Shown here one piece after another: positions 16,981 through 26,122 of a DNA stretch of 64,000 nt (its first letter is position 1; every line of letters begins with the position of its first letter). The stretch covers positions 2,218,602 to 2,282,601 of the forward strand of contig NZ_KB905472.1 of NCBI RefSeq assembly GCF_000382445.1. The letters are read 5' to 3'. A program made the position numbers and the translations under genes. Below the pieces are notes generated by a model, which did no database searches, was not told where the DNA came from, and saw nothing but the letters and a program-made list of their open reading frames with translations. The stretch comes from Phocaeicola massiliensis B84634 = Timone 84634 = DSM 17679 = JCM 13223. GTDB lineage: Bacteria > Bacteroidota > Bacteroidia > Bacteroidales > Bacteroidaceae.

Positions 16981-18014
16981 AGAAACAATTACACTTCAAG
17001 CAACCGGCAGGTACATCGAGAGGAGTATATACCACCCGAAACGTATGGTATATACTCCTCACCGATACCGACAACCGTTATTATGGAGTAGGTGAATGCG
17101 CCCCTCTCCCTGCCCTGAGTTGTGACGATGTTCCCAACTATGATGAACTATTGGCCATCGCTTGCAAAAACTTTGAGAAGACCGGAGAAATAGATCGGGA
17201 AGCCCTGCTTCCCTATCCGTCTATTCTGTTCGGTCTGGAAACCGCCCTACTTCATTTCCGCGCATGCAGCCTACAATTTTGGCACACTCCATTCAGCAAA
17301 GGAAAAGCAGGTATCCCTATCAATGGACTTATCTGGATGGGAAGCTTTGATGAAATGTATCGGCGCATCGAAGAAAAAATGCAAAAAGGATTCCGCTGTA
17401 TCAAACTCAAAATCGGGGCTATCGATTTTGAAAAAGAACTGGAATTACTGGCACATATCCGCCGGCACTTTACTCCCGAACAAATAGAGCTACGTGTGGA
17501 TGCCAACGGTGCCTTCACTCCCACCGATGCTCTTGATAAATTACAGCGTCTTTCCGAGTTTCACCTTCACTCCATCGAACAGCCTATCCGCGCCGGACAG
17601 TGGAAAGAGATGAGCACACTCTGTGCTTCCGCCCCCTTCCCCATCGCCTTGGACGAAGAACTTATCGGCATTAACCAACGCAGCCGCAAGATAGAACTGC
17701 TTGAAACCATCCGACCGCAATATATCATTCTGAAACCCTCCCTTCACGGCGGAATCAGCGGGTCGGAAGAATGGATGGAACTGGCAGCGGAAAGGGGGAT
17801 AGGTTCGTGGATTACCTCGGCCTTGGAATCAAATATCGGACTAAACGCTATCGCCCAATGGTGCGCTACCCTGCAACCTACGCTCCCACAAGGCCTTGGA
17901 ACAGGGTTACTGTTTACAGACAACATAAATTATCCGCTACATATCGAAGGAGACTGCCTGTGGTTTCATCCCGAAGAGCAAGAACCTGATTTATTACAAT
18001 GGCTGGCACAATGA
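16959..18014 (+). CDS. menC: o-Succinylbenzoate synthase MenC
   Basis: The 351-residue enolase-superfamily protein has the acid/base lysine motif CIKLKIG, the metal-binding LRVDANGAF, the SIEQPI and LDEELI strands, and YIILKPSLHGG. It dehydrates SHCHC to o-succinylbenzoate. The start overlaps the YjbR-like gene by 22 bp. The stop overlaps the preferred menE ATG, indicating translational coupling. Confidence 0.93.
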   Translation: MFQTRIIKKQLHFKQPAGTSRGVYTTRNVWYILLTDTDNRYYGVGECAPLPALSCDDVPNYDELLAIACKNFEKTGEIDREALLPYPSILFGLETALLHFRACSLQFWHTPFSKGKAGIPINGLIWMGSFDEMYRRIEEKMQKGFRCIKLKIGAIDFEKELELLAHIRRHFTPEQIELRVDANGAFTPTDALDKLQRLSEFHLHSIEQPIRAGQWKEMSTLCASAPFPIALDEELIGINQRSRKIELLETIRPQYIILKPSLHGGISGSEEWMELAAERGIGSWITSALESNIGLNAIAQWCATLQPTLPQGLGTGLLFTDNINYPLHIEGDCLWFHPEEQEPDLLQWLAQ

Positions 18015-19111
18015 ATACTTACTACACAGACATAACCACCCAGCGTATCCAAATAGAAGGAATCTTTTATACCCATTGGGAAATAGCGATGATACGCATG
18101 AATATTCCTACCGACAAGCAAAGCTTCCGGCAAGAACTTTTTACTTTTCTCTCCGAATGGTTCAACCATCAACCCACCGTTCTTGTCCATACTTCCGGTT
18201 CGACAGGCAAGCCCAAACCAATGCGTGTAGAAAAAGAAAGCATGATGGAAAGCGCCTGCCTCACCTGTTCATTTCTCGGACTGAAAGAAAATGACACAGC
18301 ACTGCTGTGCATGCCTCTGCAATATATTGCCGGAAAGATGGTGGTGATACGCTCACTGGTTGCCGGACTCAATCTCCTTCCGGTCACACCTTCGGGCCAT
18401 CCCTTGAAAAATCTGAAGAAAGCACCCGTATTTGCTGCCATGATTCCGATGCAGGTATACAATTCCCTCCAAGTGCCCGAAGAAAAAGAATTATTGAAGC
18501 AAATAAAACATCTTATCATCGGTGGAGGTGCGATTGACAGCGCGCTGGCACAAGCTTTAAAAGATTTTCCCAATCAGGTATGGTCTACCTACGGAATGAC
18601 AGAAACACTTTCGCACATCGCCTTACGCAAAGTAAACGGGACAGAAGCTTCCGAATGGTACACCCCTTTTGAAAGCGTCTCCATCCGGTTGAGTCAAGAG
18701 AATACACTGATTATCAATGCTCCCAAAGTGTGTGATAAAGTATTATACACTAATGACATTGCAGAACTGAATGCCCAAGGGCAATTCCGCATTTTAGGAA
18801 GAAAAGACAATATAATAAATAGTGGTGGTGTAAAGATACAAATAGAACAGGTGGAAGCCACACTGAAAAAACACTTCCATACTCCATTTATGATTACCTC
18901 TGCACCTGATGCAAAATTTGGTGAAATAGTAGTTCTGCTCATTGAAAACAATCCCGGAAGCAGAGATACTTATGAAAGAATTCAGAAGATTTGTGAGGAT
19001 GTATTGCCTGCCTATTGGTGCCCCAAACGCGTTATACCGGTAGAGAATCTACCTCTTACAGAAACAGGCAAGCCCGATAGGGCAACAGCTAAATTATTAG
19101 CGCAAACATAA
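18011..19111 (+). CDS. menE: o-Succinylbenzoate-CoA ligase MenE
   Basis: The 366-residue adenylate-forming enzyme has the P-loop-like VHTSGSTGKPKPM, WSTYGMTETLSHIAL, the hinge GRKDNIINSGGVKIQ and a C-terminal LTETGKPDR, whose Lys is the usual catalytic residue. I chose the ATG at 18011, which overlaps the menC stop as ATGA, over the one at 17999. It is shorter than many homologues, as usual for Bacteroidetes MenE. It activates o-succinylbenzoate for MenB and ends the operon. Confidence 0.93.
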   Translation: MNTYYTDITTQRIQIEGIFYTHWEIAMIRMNIPTDKQSFRQELFTFLSEWFNHQPTVLVHTSGSTGKPKPMRVEKESMMESACLTCSFLGLKENDTALLCMPLQYIAGKMVVIRSLVAGLNLLPVTPSGHPLKNLKKAPVFAAMIPMQVYNSLQVPEEKELLKQIKHLIIGGGAIDSALAQALKDFPNQVWSTYGMTETLSHIALRKVNGTEASEWYTPFESVSIRLSQENTLIINAPKVCDKVLYTNDIAELNAQGQFRILGRKDNIINSGGVKIQIEQVEATLKKHFHTPFMITSAPDAKFGEIVVLLIENNPGSRDTYERIQKICEDVLPAYWCPKRVIPVENLPLTETGKPDRATAKLLAQT

Positions 19112-19137
19112 TCAATAAAGAGAAAAATGCAGATAAA

Positions 19138-19314
19138 TCACCAGAACTTATTGTTCTCTTGACTATATTCAAACCCTACGGAGTTCAATTTTCGTATCAA
19201 AGAATCCTTATCTACATTCATATCTTCACAAAGTTCATCAAGCGAAGAATAACAATCGCGAAGTTTCATATTCACCATGCTGAACAGCATCATCGGGTCT
19301 TCCGGTAGTTCCAT
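19138..19314 (-). CDS. DUF4250 small protein
   Basis: This 58-residue protein begins MELPEDPMMLFSMVNMKLRD and contains CYSSLDELCEDMNVD, matching the conserved DUF4250 pattern; it ends with NKFW. Function is unknown. It is convergent with menE and has its own -7 box TACCTTTG at 19352-19359, 38 nt upstream. Confidence 0.85.
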   Translation of the reverse strand: MELPEDPMMLFSMVNMKLRDCYSSLDELCEDMNVDKDSLIRKLNSVGFEYSQENNKFW

Positions 19315-19351
19315 ACTTTACAATCTTTTATTCATTTTCTAAAATCGGATG

Positions 19352-19359
19352 CAAAGGTA
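19352..19359 (-). promoter_or_regulatory. -7 box TACCTTTG for the DUF4250 gene
   Basis: An exact TAnnTTTG match on the minus strand (followed by C, as usual), 38 nt before the start codon. Confidence 0.6.
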
Positions 19360-19533
19360 CAAAACTTTTGCTTTCCGGTTATAGTTATGACTGAAAAAAG
19401 ATATAGGATCAAGTCAAAAAGTGTGTAGATGATAAGGGAGCAGTCATTATTCCTGGGGATTTAAATATCATATCACAAACAAAGGGAAGAATAAGCCGTT
19501 TCCCAAGGTCGGCCAAGGTCTTTTAAACGGAAG

Positions 19534-19633
19534 ATTATTACAGTCTGCGGCAATGGACTGTACAGTCCACTGTAGCAGACTGTACGGTCCACTGCAACGG
19601 ACTATACAGTCTGCCGCCGAAGACTGTAGTAAT
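19534..19633. repeat. Five-unit palindrome array with exact 22-bp period
   Basis: GACTGTACAGTC (19556-19567), GACTGTACGGTC (19578-19589) and GACTATACAGTC (19600-19611) are near-perfect palindromes spaced exactly 22 bp apart. Half-units in phase flank them: ATTATTACAGTC (19534-19545) and GACTGTAGTAAT (19622-19633), so the array as a whole is also an inverted repeat. The 10-bp spacers are related but not identical. No cas genes are present and the spacers are too short for CRISPR. Confidence 0.75.
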
Positions 19634-19688
19634 CCGACGGACAGGCAGGCATAATCGAAAGGACGAAAACGCTTGGTCCGGCTAATGA

Positions 19689-19931
19689 AACGGCTTAGGA
19701 AGCTCAAAAACAACACTGACCGGACTGGGTGTGAATGACTACATAAACCGATTACGTATAGAGAAATCAGTATACCTACTCACAAATACCAATCTCAATA
19801 TCAATGAAATATCCTATGAAGTCGGGTTTACCTATCCCCGTTATTTCAGTACCTCTTTCAAGCAAATAAAAGGGATGACTCCCACACAGTTTAAGGAAGA
19901 AAAGAAAAAGAACAATGCCGACTCAAAATAA
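19689..19931 (+). pseudogene. AraC-family HTH remnant
   Basis: The frame is open from 19689 to 19931 and contains TGLGVNDYINRLRIEK and ISYEVGFTYPRYFSTSFKQ, the last two helices of an AraC DNA-binding domain. These are typical of the C-terminus of Bacteroides hybrid two-component regulators. An in-frame TGA at 19686-19688 and unrelated sequence upstream show that the rest of the protein is missing. It could be expressed from the GTG at 19731 as a 66-residue peptide, but a decayed fragment is more likely. Confidence 0.75.
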
Positions 19932-19958
19932 AAAAGAGCGATTTTCGGTCGCTCTTTT
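19932..19958. terminator. Terminator-like hairpin between AraC remnant and nadC
   Basis: AAAAGAGCGA and TCGCTCTTTT form a 10-bp perfect stem with a 7-nt loop and A/T tracts on both sides. It suits bidirectional termination between convergent units. Confidence 0.7.
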
Positions 19959-19985
19959 ACACATATATTATATATACAATCGCTA

Positions 19986-20837
19986 TTAACAAGCCTTGAA
20001 ACTCATATCCAATCCTTTCACAGAATGGGTCAATGCTCCAAATGATATAAAGTCTACCCCTGCCTGTGCATAAGGTAACATCGTCTCATAAGTGATGCCG
20101 CCGGAAGACTCCGTTTCACAACGTCCACCTACAATCTCTACTGCCTTACGTGTGTCTTCAGGAGTAAAGTTATCAAACATAATACGGTCTACCCCTTCTG
20201 CCAATGCCTGATTCAGTTCATCAAAATTGCGAACTTCCAGTTCTATCTTCAAGTTTTTGCCTTTGGCCTTACAATATTCTTTAGCACGAGTAACCGCATT
20301 GTGTATGCCCCCTGCAAAGTCCACATGATTGTCTTTCAACAAAATCATGTCGAACAAACCGATACGGTGATTGCATCCTCCACCTATCTTTACAGCCATT
20401 TTCTCCATAATACGCATACCCGGAGTAGTCTTACGGGTATCAAGGACACGAGTTTTGGTACCTTCCAACTTTTTCACATATTTATGGGTCATAGTAGCAA
20501 TGCCGCTCATACGTTGCATGATGTTCAGCATCAAGCGCTCTGTCTGAAGCAAGGACTGAACTTTACCTTCAACCACCATCGCCACATCACCCGGTTTCAC
20601 GTGACTTCCGTCCTGAATGAATACCTCTACCTTCATGGTAGGATCAAAACGATGGAATACCTCCTTAGCTACATCAATACCAGCCAATATGCCTTCCTCC
20701 TTAATCAATAATTTTGATTTGCCCATAGCATCCGCAGGAATACATGACAAGGTAGTATGGTCTCCATCACCTATATCTTCGGCGAAAGACAGGTCTATCA
20801 GTCTGTCTATCAAATCTTTTACTACTAATTCATCCAT
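19986..20837 (-). CDS. nadC: Nicotinate-nucleotide pyrophosphorylase NadC
   Basis: The 283-residue protein has EDIGDGDHTT near the N-terminus, QSLLQTERLMLNIMQRMSGIAT, the phosphate-binding TRKTTPGMR, GGGCNHRIGLFDMILLKDNH and a C-terminal FISFGALTHS. It makes nicotinate mononucleotide from quinolinate and PRPP in de novo NAD synthesis. The ATG at 20837 is chosen because the -7 box TACCTTTG (20868-20875) overlaps the longer candidate start. Confidence 0.95.
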   Translation of the reverse strand: MDELVVKDLIDRLIDLSFAEDIGDGDHTTLSCIPADAMGKSKLLIKEEGILAGIDVAKEVFHRFDPTMKVEVFIQDGSHVKPGDVAMVVEGKVQSLLQTERLMLNIMQRMSGIATMTHKYVKKLEGTKTRVLDTRKTTPGMRIMEKMAVKIGGGCNHRIGLFDMILLKDNHVDFAGGIHNAVTRAKEYCKAKGKNLKIELEVRNFDELNQALAEGVDRIMFDNFTPEDTRKAVEIVGGRCETESSGGITYETMLPYAQAGVDFISFGALTHSVKGLDMSFKAC

Positions 20838-20867
20838 TGTGTTATTGTTTTTTTGTAAATTGATAGG

Positions 20868-20894
20868 CAAAGGTATAGATTTTCCCTATTTTTG
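20868..20894. promoter_or_regulatory. Divergent overlapping promoters of nadC and the ECF sigma gene
   Basis: The minus-strand -7 box TACCTTTG lies at 20868-20875 and the plus-strand -7 box TATTTTTG at 20887-20894, only 11 bp apart. The -33 region of each promoter must overlap the other's core, so simultaneous use is probably competitive. Both boxes match TAnnTTTG and fix the translation starts at 20837 and 20916. Confidence 0.65.
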
Positions 20895-20915
20895 CAAAGT
20901 AAACCGAAGAAAGAT

Positions 20916-21479
20916 ATGAAACTTGAAAACGAAAAAGCACTTATAAGAACAATAGCCGAAGGAAACACCAAATCTTTTGAAGTGCTTTTCTATTCTTATT
21001 ATCCTCGTTTGAAAGGTTTCATCTGCGACTTATTGCAATCACCGGAAGAAGCTGAAGACATTTCTCAAGATATTTTTACTACTTTATGGCAAAACAGAAC
21101 ATCCCTTGATAAAATAGACAATATAAGCGCTTATTTATTCCGCATCGCCAAGAATGCCGTATATCGGCACATCGAACGAAACATGCTATTCAAAAATTAT
21201 CAGCAAAAACAAACCGAATCTACTCCAAATGTAATTGAAGATAATGAAATTTATAAATATATTGATGCTAAAGAGTTAGAGCTGCTGATAACAATTGCCG
21301 TGGAAAGAATGCCACCACAACGCCAAAGAATTTATAAAATGAGCCGCGAACAAGGAATGAGCAATGATGAAATAGCAGCATCTTTATGTATCAATAAACG
21401 AACAGTTGAAAACCATCTGACTCAAGCGTTAGCAGATATCCGAAAATTATTATCACTGATTTTAATTATATTTTTTTAA
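20916..21479 (+). CDS. ECF-type RNA polymerase sigma factor
   Basis: The 187-residue protein has region 2 (FEVLFYSYYPRLKGFICDLL, AEDISQDIFTTLWQNR) and region 4 (ERMPPQRQRIYKMSREQGMSNDEIA, KRTVENHLTQAL). The ATG at 20916 is preferred; an in-frame TTG at 20892 lies inside the -7 box. It sits directly before a FecR-type anti-sigma gene and SusC/SusD genes, the standard cell-surface signalling layout for host-glycan loci in Bacteroides. Confidence 0.92.
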   Translation: MKLENEKALIRTIAEGNTKSFEVLFYSYYPRLKGFICDLLQSPEEAEDISQDIFTTLWQNRTSLDKIDNISAYLFRIAKNAVYRHIERNMLFKNYQQKQTESTPNVIEDNEIYKYIDAKELELLITIAVERMPPQRQRIYKMSREQGMSNDEIAASLCINKRTVENHLTQALADIRKLLSLILIIFF

Positions 21480-21544
21480 GTTACGACTGTGTGTTTGATT
21501 AGTCTCACGTATCTTATATACCAGAACCTATCAAAAACACGTAT

Positions 21545-22549
21545 ATGTCAAATGCATATAAAATAATACATTATTTCATTTCCGGCGCATCCAGCCGAGA
21601 AATAAAAGAAAAAGTATGGAAATGGCTTATTGATTCACACGGACAACCGGAGAAAGAAGCCGCATTAAAACAAGTGTGGGATGAATCCAGCTACAAAGCA
21701 GATCAAAGCACTGCTGAGTCTTATCGTAACTTCTGCCGCAAAGCTGCCTTAGTGCCTCCTTCCAAGATAACTCATAACCGTTTCTATAGAATTATACGGG
21801 CGGCTGTCGTCCTGCTTATTCCATTATTTTCCATGCTAGCTGCTTATCTATACACAGATACCTATACCAAGAACATAGAACAAGTAGAATATCTGGTACC
21901 TCAAGGCAAAAAACATGAAATTATATTGCCCGACGGTTCGCATGTTTACTTAAATGCCGGAACACTATTAGTTTACCCTAAGAAATTCATCGGCAAAATG
22001 CGTACAGTATATCTAATGGGAGAAGGGAATTTTCATGTGAAGAAAGACCAAAAACATCCTTTTATTGTAAAGACGTCCTCACTAAAGATTAAAGTACTTG
22101 GCACAAAATTCAATGTATGCGCTTACGGAAATGAAGACAAGACCGTAACGACTTTGGAATCAGGATCGGTCATGATTCAAAAACCTACAGAAGAACCAAT
22201 CACTGTTCTCTCTCCCAACGAACAACTAGAATATCACAATACAACAGGAGAGTTTCAAAAGAGAAAAATTGATGCTTCCATTTATTCAGGATGGACCAAA
22301 GGAGAGTTGAATTTTGTATCCCAATCCTTAAAAGAAATCGTCAAATCATTAGAACGGACTTATAATGTCCACATATTACTTCCACCGACATTGAATACAA
22401 CAGACCTATATACAATAAAATTCAAGCATCAAAGTAGTATCAATGATGTACTGAACATTATCACAAAAACCATAGGCAATCTGTCATACACAATAGAAGA
22501 TGATAATATCATATTAGAATATTTACCTAAAAAGAAAGGAGGAAAATAA
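21545..22549 (+). CDS. FecR-family anti-sigma factor
   Basis: The 334-residue protein has an N-terminal cytoplasmic segment, one transmembrane helix near residues 80-100 (AAVVLLIPLFSMLAAYLY), then the FecR domain (IILPDGSHVYLNAGTLLVYPKKF; IKVLGTKFNVCAYG) and a C-terminal DUF4974-like domain (LKEIVKSLERTYNVHILL). It should hold the preceding sigma factor until the partner SusC, via its N-terminal signalling domain, reports substrate. Confidence 0.92.
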   Translation: MSNAYKIIHYFISGASSREIKEKVWKWLIDSHGQPEKEAALKQVWDESSYKADQSTAESYRNFCRKAALVPPSKITHNRFYRIIRAAVVLLIPLFSMLAAYLYTDTYTKNIEQVEYLVPQGKKHEIILPDGSHVYLNAGTLLVYPKKFIGKMRTVYLMGEGNFHVKKDQKHPFIVKTSSLKIKVLGTKFNVCAYGNEDKTVTTLESGSVMIQKPTEEPITVLSPNEQLEYHNTTGEFQKRKIDASIYSGWTKGELNFVSQSLKEIVKSLERTYNVHILLPPTLNTTDLYTIKFKHQSSINDVLNIITKTIGNLSYTIEDDNIILEYLPKKKGGK

Positions 22550-22558
22550 AAAGAAAAA

Positions 22559-22589
22559 GGAACCGGAAAATAGCGAGTAATCCGGTTCC
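22559..22589 (+). terminator. Hairpin between the anti-sigma and susC genes
   Basis: GGAACCGGA and TCCGGTTCC form a perfect 9-bp stem with a 13-nt loop. No strong U-tract follows, so it may be a partial terminator or a leader structure rather than a full stop. It separates the regulators from the transport genes. Confidence 0.5.
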
Positions 22590-22665
22590 CGAAATCAATC
22601 AAAATCACTTCATTTAAACATTTCAAGACACTTAAATTTAGTATTAATGATTAATTCACAAAATT

Positions 22666-25600
22666 ATGAAATTTAGAAACTTATCGTGGCTAAACACACC
22701 CGTAAAAATTCATAAATTTTATGTATTGCTGTTGGCTTTATGTTTTTATAACATTGCATTCGGACAAAATCAACCTGTAACGGTATCAGTAAAAAACCAA
22801 CCGCTACTAAAAGTTTTTGAAAGTATTGAAAAACAAACCAAACTCAGCATCGCATACAATCAAACAAAGTTGAATGTCAATCAAAAAGTAACGGTTGATT
22901 TCAAAAACGAAAGTACGGCAACTGTTTTGAATGCAGTTCTTAAAAATACCGGATTCTCTTATAGAACCGAGGGGGGACATATTATCATCATTCCCCAACC
23001 CGCTTCTGTTACAAACGGAAAACAGGAAAATTCCGCTCCTAAGAAAAAAATTCAAGGAATCATTACCGATACCAAAGGTGAAGCATTAATTGGAGCTAAC
23101 GTTCAAGTAATCGGCAGCCAATTGGCCACCATAACCGATGTAAATGGAAATTTCTCTATGGAAGTGCCTGAAAACGGACAATTATCTGTTTCGTATATAG
23201 GTTATCAACCAATAGAAATCAGCCTTAAAAATAAGTCAACCTTCCATATCCAATTGAAAGAAGATACCCAATTAATGGACGAGGTAGTAGTTATCGGTTT
23301 CGGAACCCAGAAGAAAGTAAATATGACCGGTGCGGTGAGTGCCGTCAATATGAAAGAGTCTTTGGGAGACCGCCCTATATCCAATATAACCGCTGCCTTA
23401 CAGGGGGTAGTCCCCGGCCTGAAAATTGAAGCAACAACAGGTACTCCGGGCGAAGACATGTCCTATAATATCCGCGGTACGACCTCTATCAACGGCGGTT
23501 CTCCACTCGTCTTGGTAAACAACGTTCCAATGGACATAAATATGATTGATCCTCAAGATATTGAGTCCGTTTCTATTTTGAAAGATGCAGCCTCTGCCGC
23601 TATCTACGGAGCCCGTGCTGCCTTTGGCGTCATATTGATTACCACTAAACAAGGAAAAAAAGACACCAGACCTCAATTCAATTACAATAACAATTTCTCT
23701 TTCTCTACCGCACTAGAGCTACCCCAAAAGGCCAGTCCGTTAGAATCGGTGTTGGCATATAAAAAGATGGGATGGGAAAACGATACATATGTGGACGGAA
23801 AGAATATCACCCAATGGGAAAAATACATCACGGACTATAATGCAAACCCTGCCAAATATCCGAACGGATATATCTATGATGAACAGGGAAATTTATTCCT
23901 GATGCGTGAAAATGATATGTTTGATGATATGATGGACAATTTTGGCTTCATGCAGAACCACAGTTTTTCTGTCTCCGGCGGCAGCGAAAGAACAAGTTAC
24001 CGTATGGGACTCGGCTATACCGGTGAAGATGGCATACTTATCACAGACAAGGACAAATTCAACCGTGTCAATTTCTCCAGCTTTATCAGTGTGGATGTAA
24101 ACAAATGGCTTACCACACAGCTTGACGTCCGTTATGCCAATTCCAATCAGTACAAAGTGGAACAAGGTGGTAGAAACGGTGTGTGGGGAAGCGCTATGGC
24201 ATTGCCATCATATCAAAATATTTCGCCTTATGAAGTCGACGGTATCACCTATCCTGCCGAAACTTCAGCTACTTATGTACGGTATGGTGAACCGCGTAAT
24301 ATCAAAAAAACCGATATGCGTGTATTAGGACGTGTCATTATATCCCCTCTTAAAGGTCTAAAGATTACAGGTGAGTATACTTACAACCGGACTACGAAAT
24401 ACAATAAATTTTATGCAAACAAATATCAGTACGTAGGATTTAATTTCACCGGCATCTTGAACAGTGTAGAAAACACCAGATATGCACTGACTCAGGATTT
24501 TACAAACTATAATGCCATCAATATCTTTGCTAATTACGATTTCTCGATAGGGAAACACAATATAAGCGTAATGGGCGGATTCAATCAGGAAGAAAGCCAT
24601 TATGAATCCCAATGGTCGGAAAAGACTGACGTGTTGCTGAGCAATCTGCCCTCTTTGTCAGGTGCCACCGGCACGGCCTCCACTACCGATAAGTTTGAGG
24701 AATATGCCATCCGAGGAATGTTTTACCGCATCAGTTATAATTATAATGACAGATATATGTTCGAAGCTAACGGACGCTATGACGGAACATCTCGTTTCCC
24801 GAAAAACAATCGTTTCGGATTCTTCCCATCTTTCTCAGCCGGCTGGCGTATCTCGGAAGAAAACTTCATGAAGGGCAGTAAAGGAATTATTTCCAACTTG
24901 AAATTACGAGCTTCTTATGGTTCCATTGGCAATCAGATTTTATTAGACGGCAATGGCAACCCCATCAATTATCCATATATCCCGGACATGGCTCCTTACC
25001 TGAGTAACTGGCTGGTGGATGGGAAAAAGACTACCACTCTGAAAGCACCGCTCATGGTCAGCAGTTCTTTCTCTTGGGAAAAGGTATACACTTTGGACTT
25101 CGGCATTGATTTCGGACTTTTCAATAATCGTCTGAATGGTACTTTTGACTGGTATCGACGCGACACAAAAGACATGCTTGCTCCCGGCATGGATTTACCC
25201 TGGGTAGTCGGAGCCAGTGCTGCCAAACAAAATGCAGCCAATCTGAGAACCTATGGTTGGGAGCTGGAACTCAGCTGGCGCGACAGAATCAAAGACTGGA
25301 GTTACCATATCGGATTCAATCTTTACGATTCGCAAAGCGAAATTACCAAATATAACAATGAAACCAACTTGATAGGTGACAAAATCTATCGAAAAGGTAT
25401 GAAACTGGGTGAAATATGGGGATATGTAACCGACCGTTTTTATACAGAAAATGATTTTAATGCTGACGGAACGTTGAAACAAGGTATTCCTATCCCTCAT
25501 GGAGTTGGAAAAGTATATCCGGGCGATGTGTTATACAAGAACTTTGATGACGACCCCACAGAGATATACAGTGGAGCCGGAACAGCAGACAATCCGGGTG

Positions 25601-26109
25601 ACCAACGAATTATTGGCAATTCTACTCCACGTTACCATTACGGTATCACTGCCGGAGTAGGTTGGAAAGGCTTTGAACTTACTGTTTTCCTACGCGGAGT
25701 GGGCAAACGCGACTACTGGCGTAGAGACCAGATAGCATGGCCCACAGGAAGTTGGGGAAGCTTGTTCAAAGAAACACTGGATTTCTGGTCGCCGGAAAAT
25801 ACGAATGCTTTCTATCCGCGCGTATACGCCAATAATGGGGTAAACACGGATAAAAACCATTGGGTACAAAGCAAGTATCTGGCAGATGCATCCTATCTGA
25901 AATTACAGAATATCACCCTGTCTTATACGTTACCCAAAGCATGGTGTACAAAAGTACATTTTGACCAGATTAAAGTTTTTGCTACAGGAGAAAACCTCTA
26001 TACATGGGATCACCTTCCCGAAGGACTTGAAACAGATATGTTAACCAAAGGCGCTTGGGAATATCCTTTTATGAGAAAATTCTCTTTCGGTATTAATGTA
26101 ACATTCTAA
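22666..26109 (+). CDS. SusC-family TonB-dependent outer-membrane transporter with STN signalling domain
   Basis: The 1147-residue protein has a signal peptide, an STN domain (about 40-105: LLKVFESIEKQTKLSIAYNQ) and a carboxypeptidase-regulatory-like domain (about 128-200: IQGIITDTKGEALIGANVQV). The TonB box region DEVVVIGFGTQKK leads into the plug, and the 22-strand barrel ends FSFGINVTF. STN is the part that contacts FecR-type anti-sigma factors, which fits the adjacent pair. It imports oligosaccharide together with SusD. Confidence 0.95.
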   Translation: MKFRNLSWLNTPVKIHKFYVLLLALCFYNIAFGQNQPVTVSVKNQPLLKVFESIEKQTKLSIAYNQTKLNVNQKVTVDFKNESTATVLNAVLKNTGFSYRTEGGHIIIIPQPASVTNGKQENSAPKKKIQGIITDTKGEALIGANVQVIGSQLATITDVNGNFSMEVPENGQLSVSYIGYQPIEISLKNKSTFHIQLKEDTQLMDEVVVIGFGTQKKVNMTGAVSAVNMKESLGDRPISNITAALQGVVPGLKIEATTGTPGEDMSYNIRGTTSINGGSPLVLVNNVPMDINMIDPQDIESVSILKDAASAAIYGARAAFGVILITTKQGKKDTRPQFNYNNNFSFSTALELPQKASPLESVLAYKKMGWENDTYVDGKNITQWEKYITDYNANPAKYPNGYIYDEQGNLFLMRENDMFDDMMDNFGFMQNHSFSVSGGSERTSYRMGLGYTGEDGILITDKDKFNRVNFSSFISVDVNKWLTTQLDVRYANSNQYKVEQGGRNGVWGSAMALPSYQNISPYEVDGITYPAETSATYVRYGEPRNIKKTDMRVLGRVIISPLKGLKITGEYTYNRTTKYNKFYANKYQYVGFNFTGILNSVENTRYALTQDFTNYNAINIFANYDFSIGKHNISVMGGFNQEESHYESQWSEKTDVLLSNLPSLSGATGTASTTDKFEEYAIRGMFYRISYNYNDRYMFEANGRYDGTSRFPKNNRFGFFPSFSAGWRISEENFMKGSKGIISNLKLRASYGSIGNQILLDGNGNPINYPYIPDMAPYLSNWLVDGKKTTTLKAPLMVSSSFSWEKVYTLDFGIDFGLFNNRLNGTFDWYRRDTKDMLAPGMDLPWVVGASAAKQNAANLRTYGWELELSWRDRIKDWSYHIGFNLYDSQSEITKYNNETNLIGDKIYRKGMKLGEIWGYVTDRFYTENDFNADGTLKQGIPIPHGVGKVYPGDVLYKNFDDDPTEIYSGAGTADNPGDQRIIGNSTPRYHYGITAGVGWKGFELTVFLRGVGKRDYWRRDQIAWPTGSWGSLFKETLDFWSPENTNAFYPRVYANNGVNTDKNHWVQSKYLADASYLKLQNITLSYTLPKAWCTKVHFDQIKVFATGENLYTWDHLPEGLETDMLTKGAWEYPFMRKFSFGINVTF

Positions 26110-26122
26110 ATCCAGATAAATT

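Larger units (their letters stand above)
19315..19688. other. 374-bp intergenic region
   Basis: No gene is supported here. It holds the DUF4250 promoter and the 22-bp palindrome array (19534-19633). Minus-strand ORFs across the array only reflect its repetitive sequence. Confidence 0.5.

Noticed and set aside
19534..19633. CRISPR-like repeat array
   Set aside because: The units are 12-bp palindromes with 10-bp related spacers, and there are no cas genes. CRISPR repeats and spacers are longer and spacers are unrelated.
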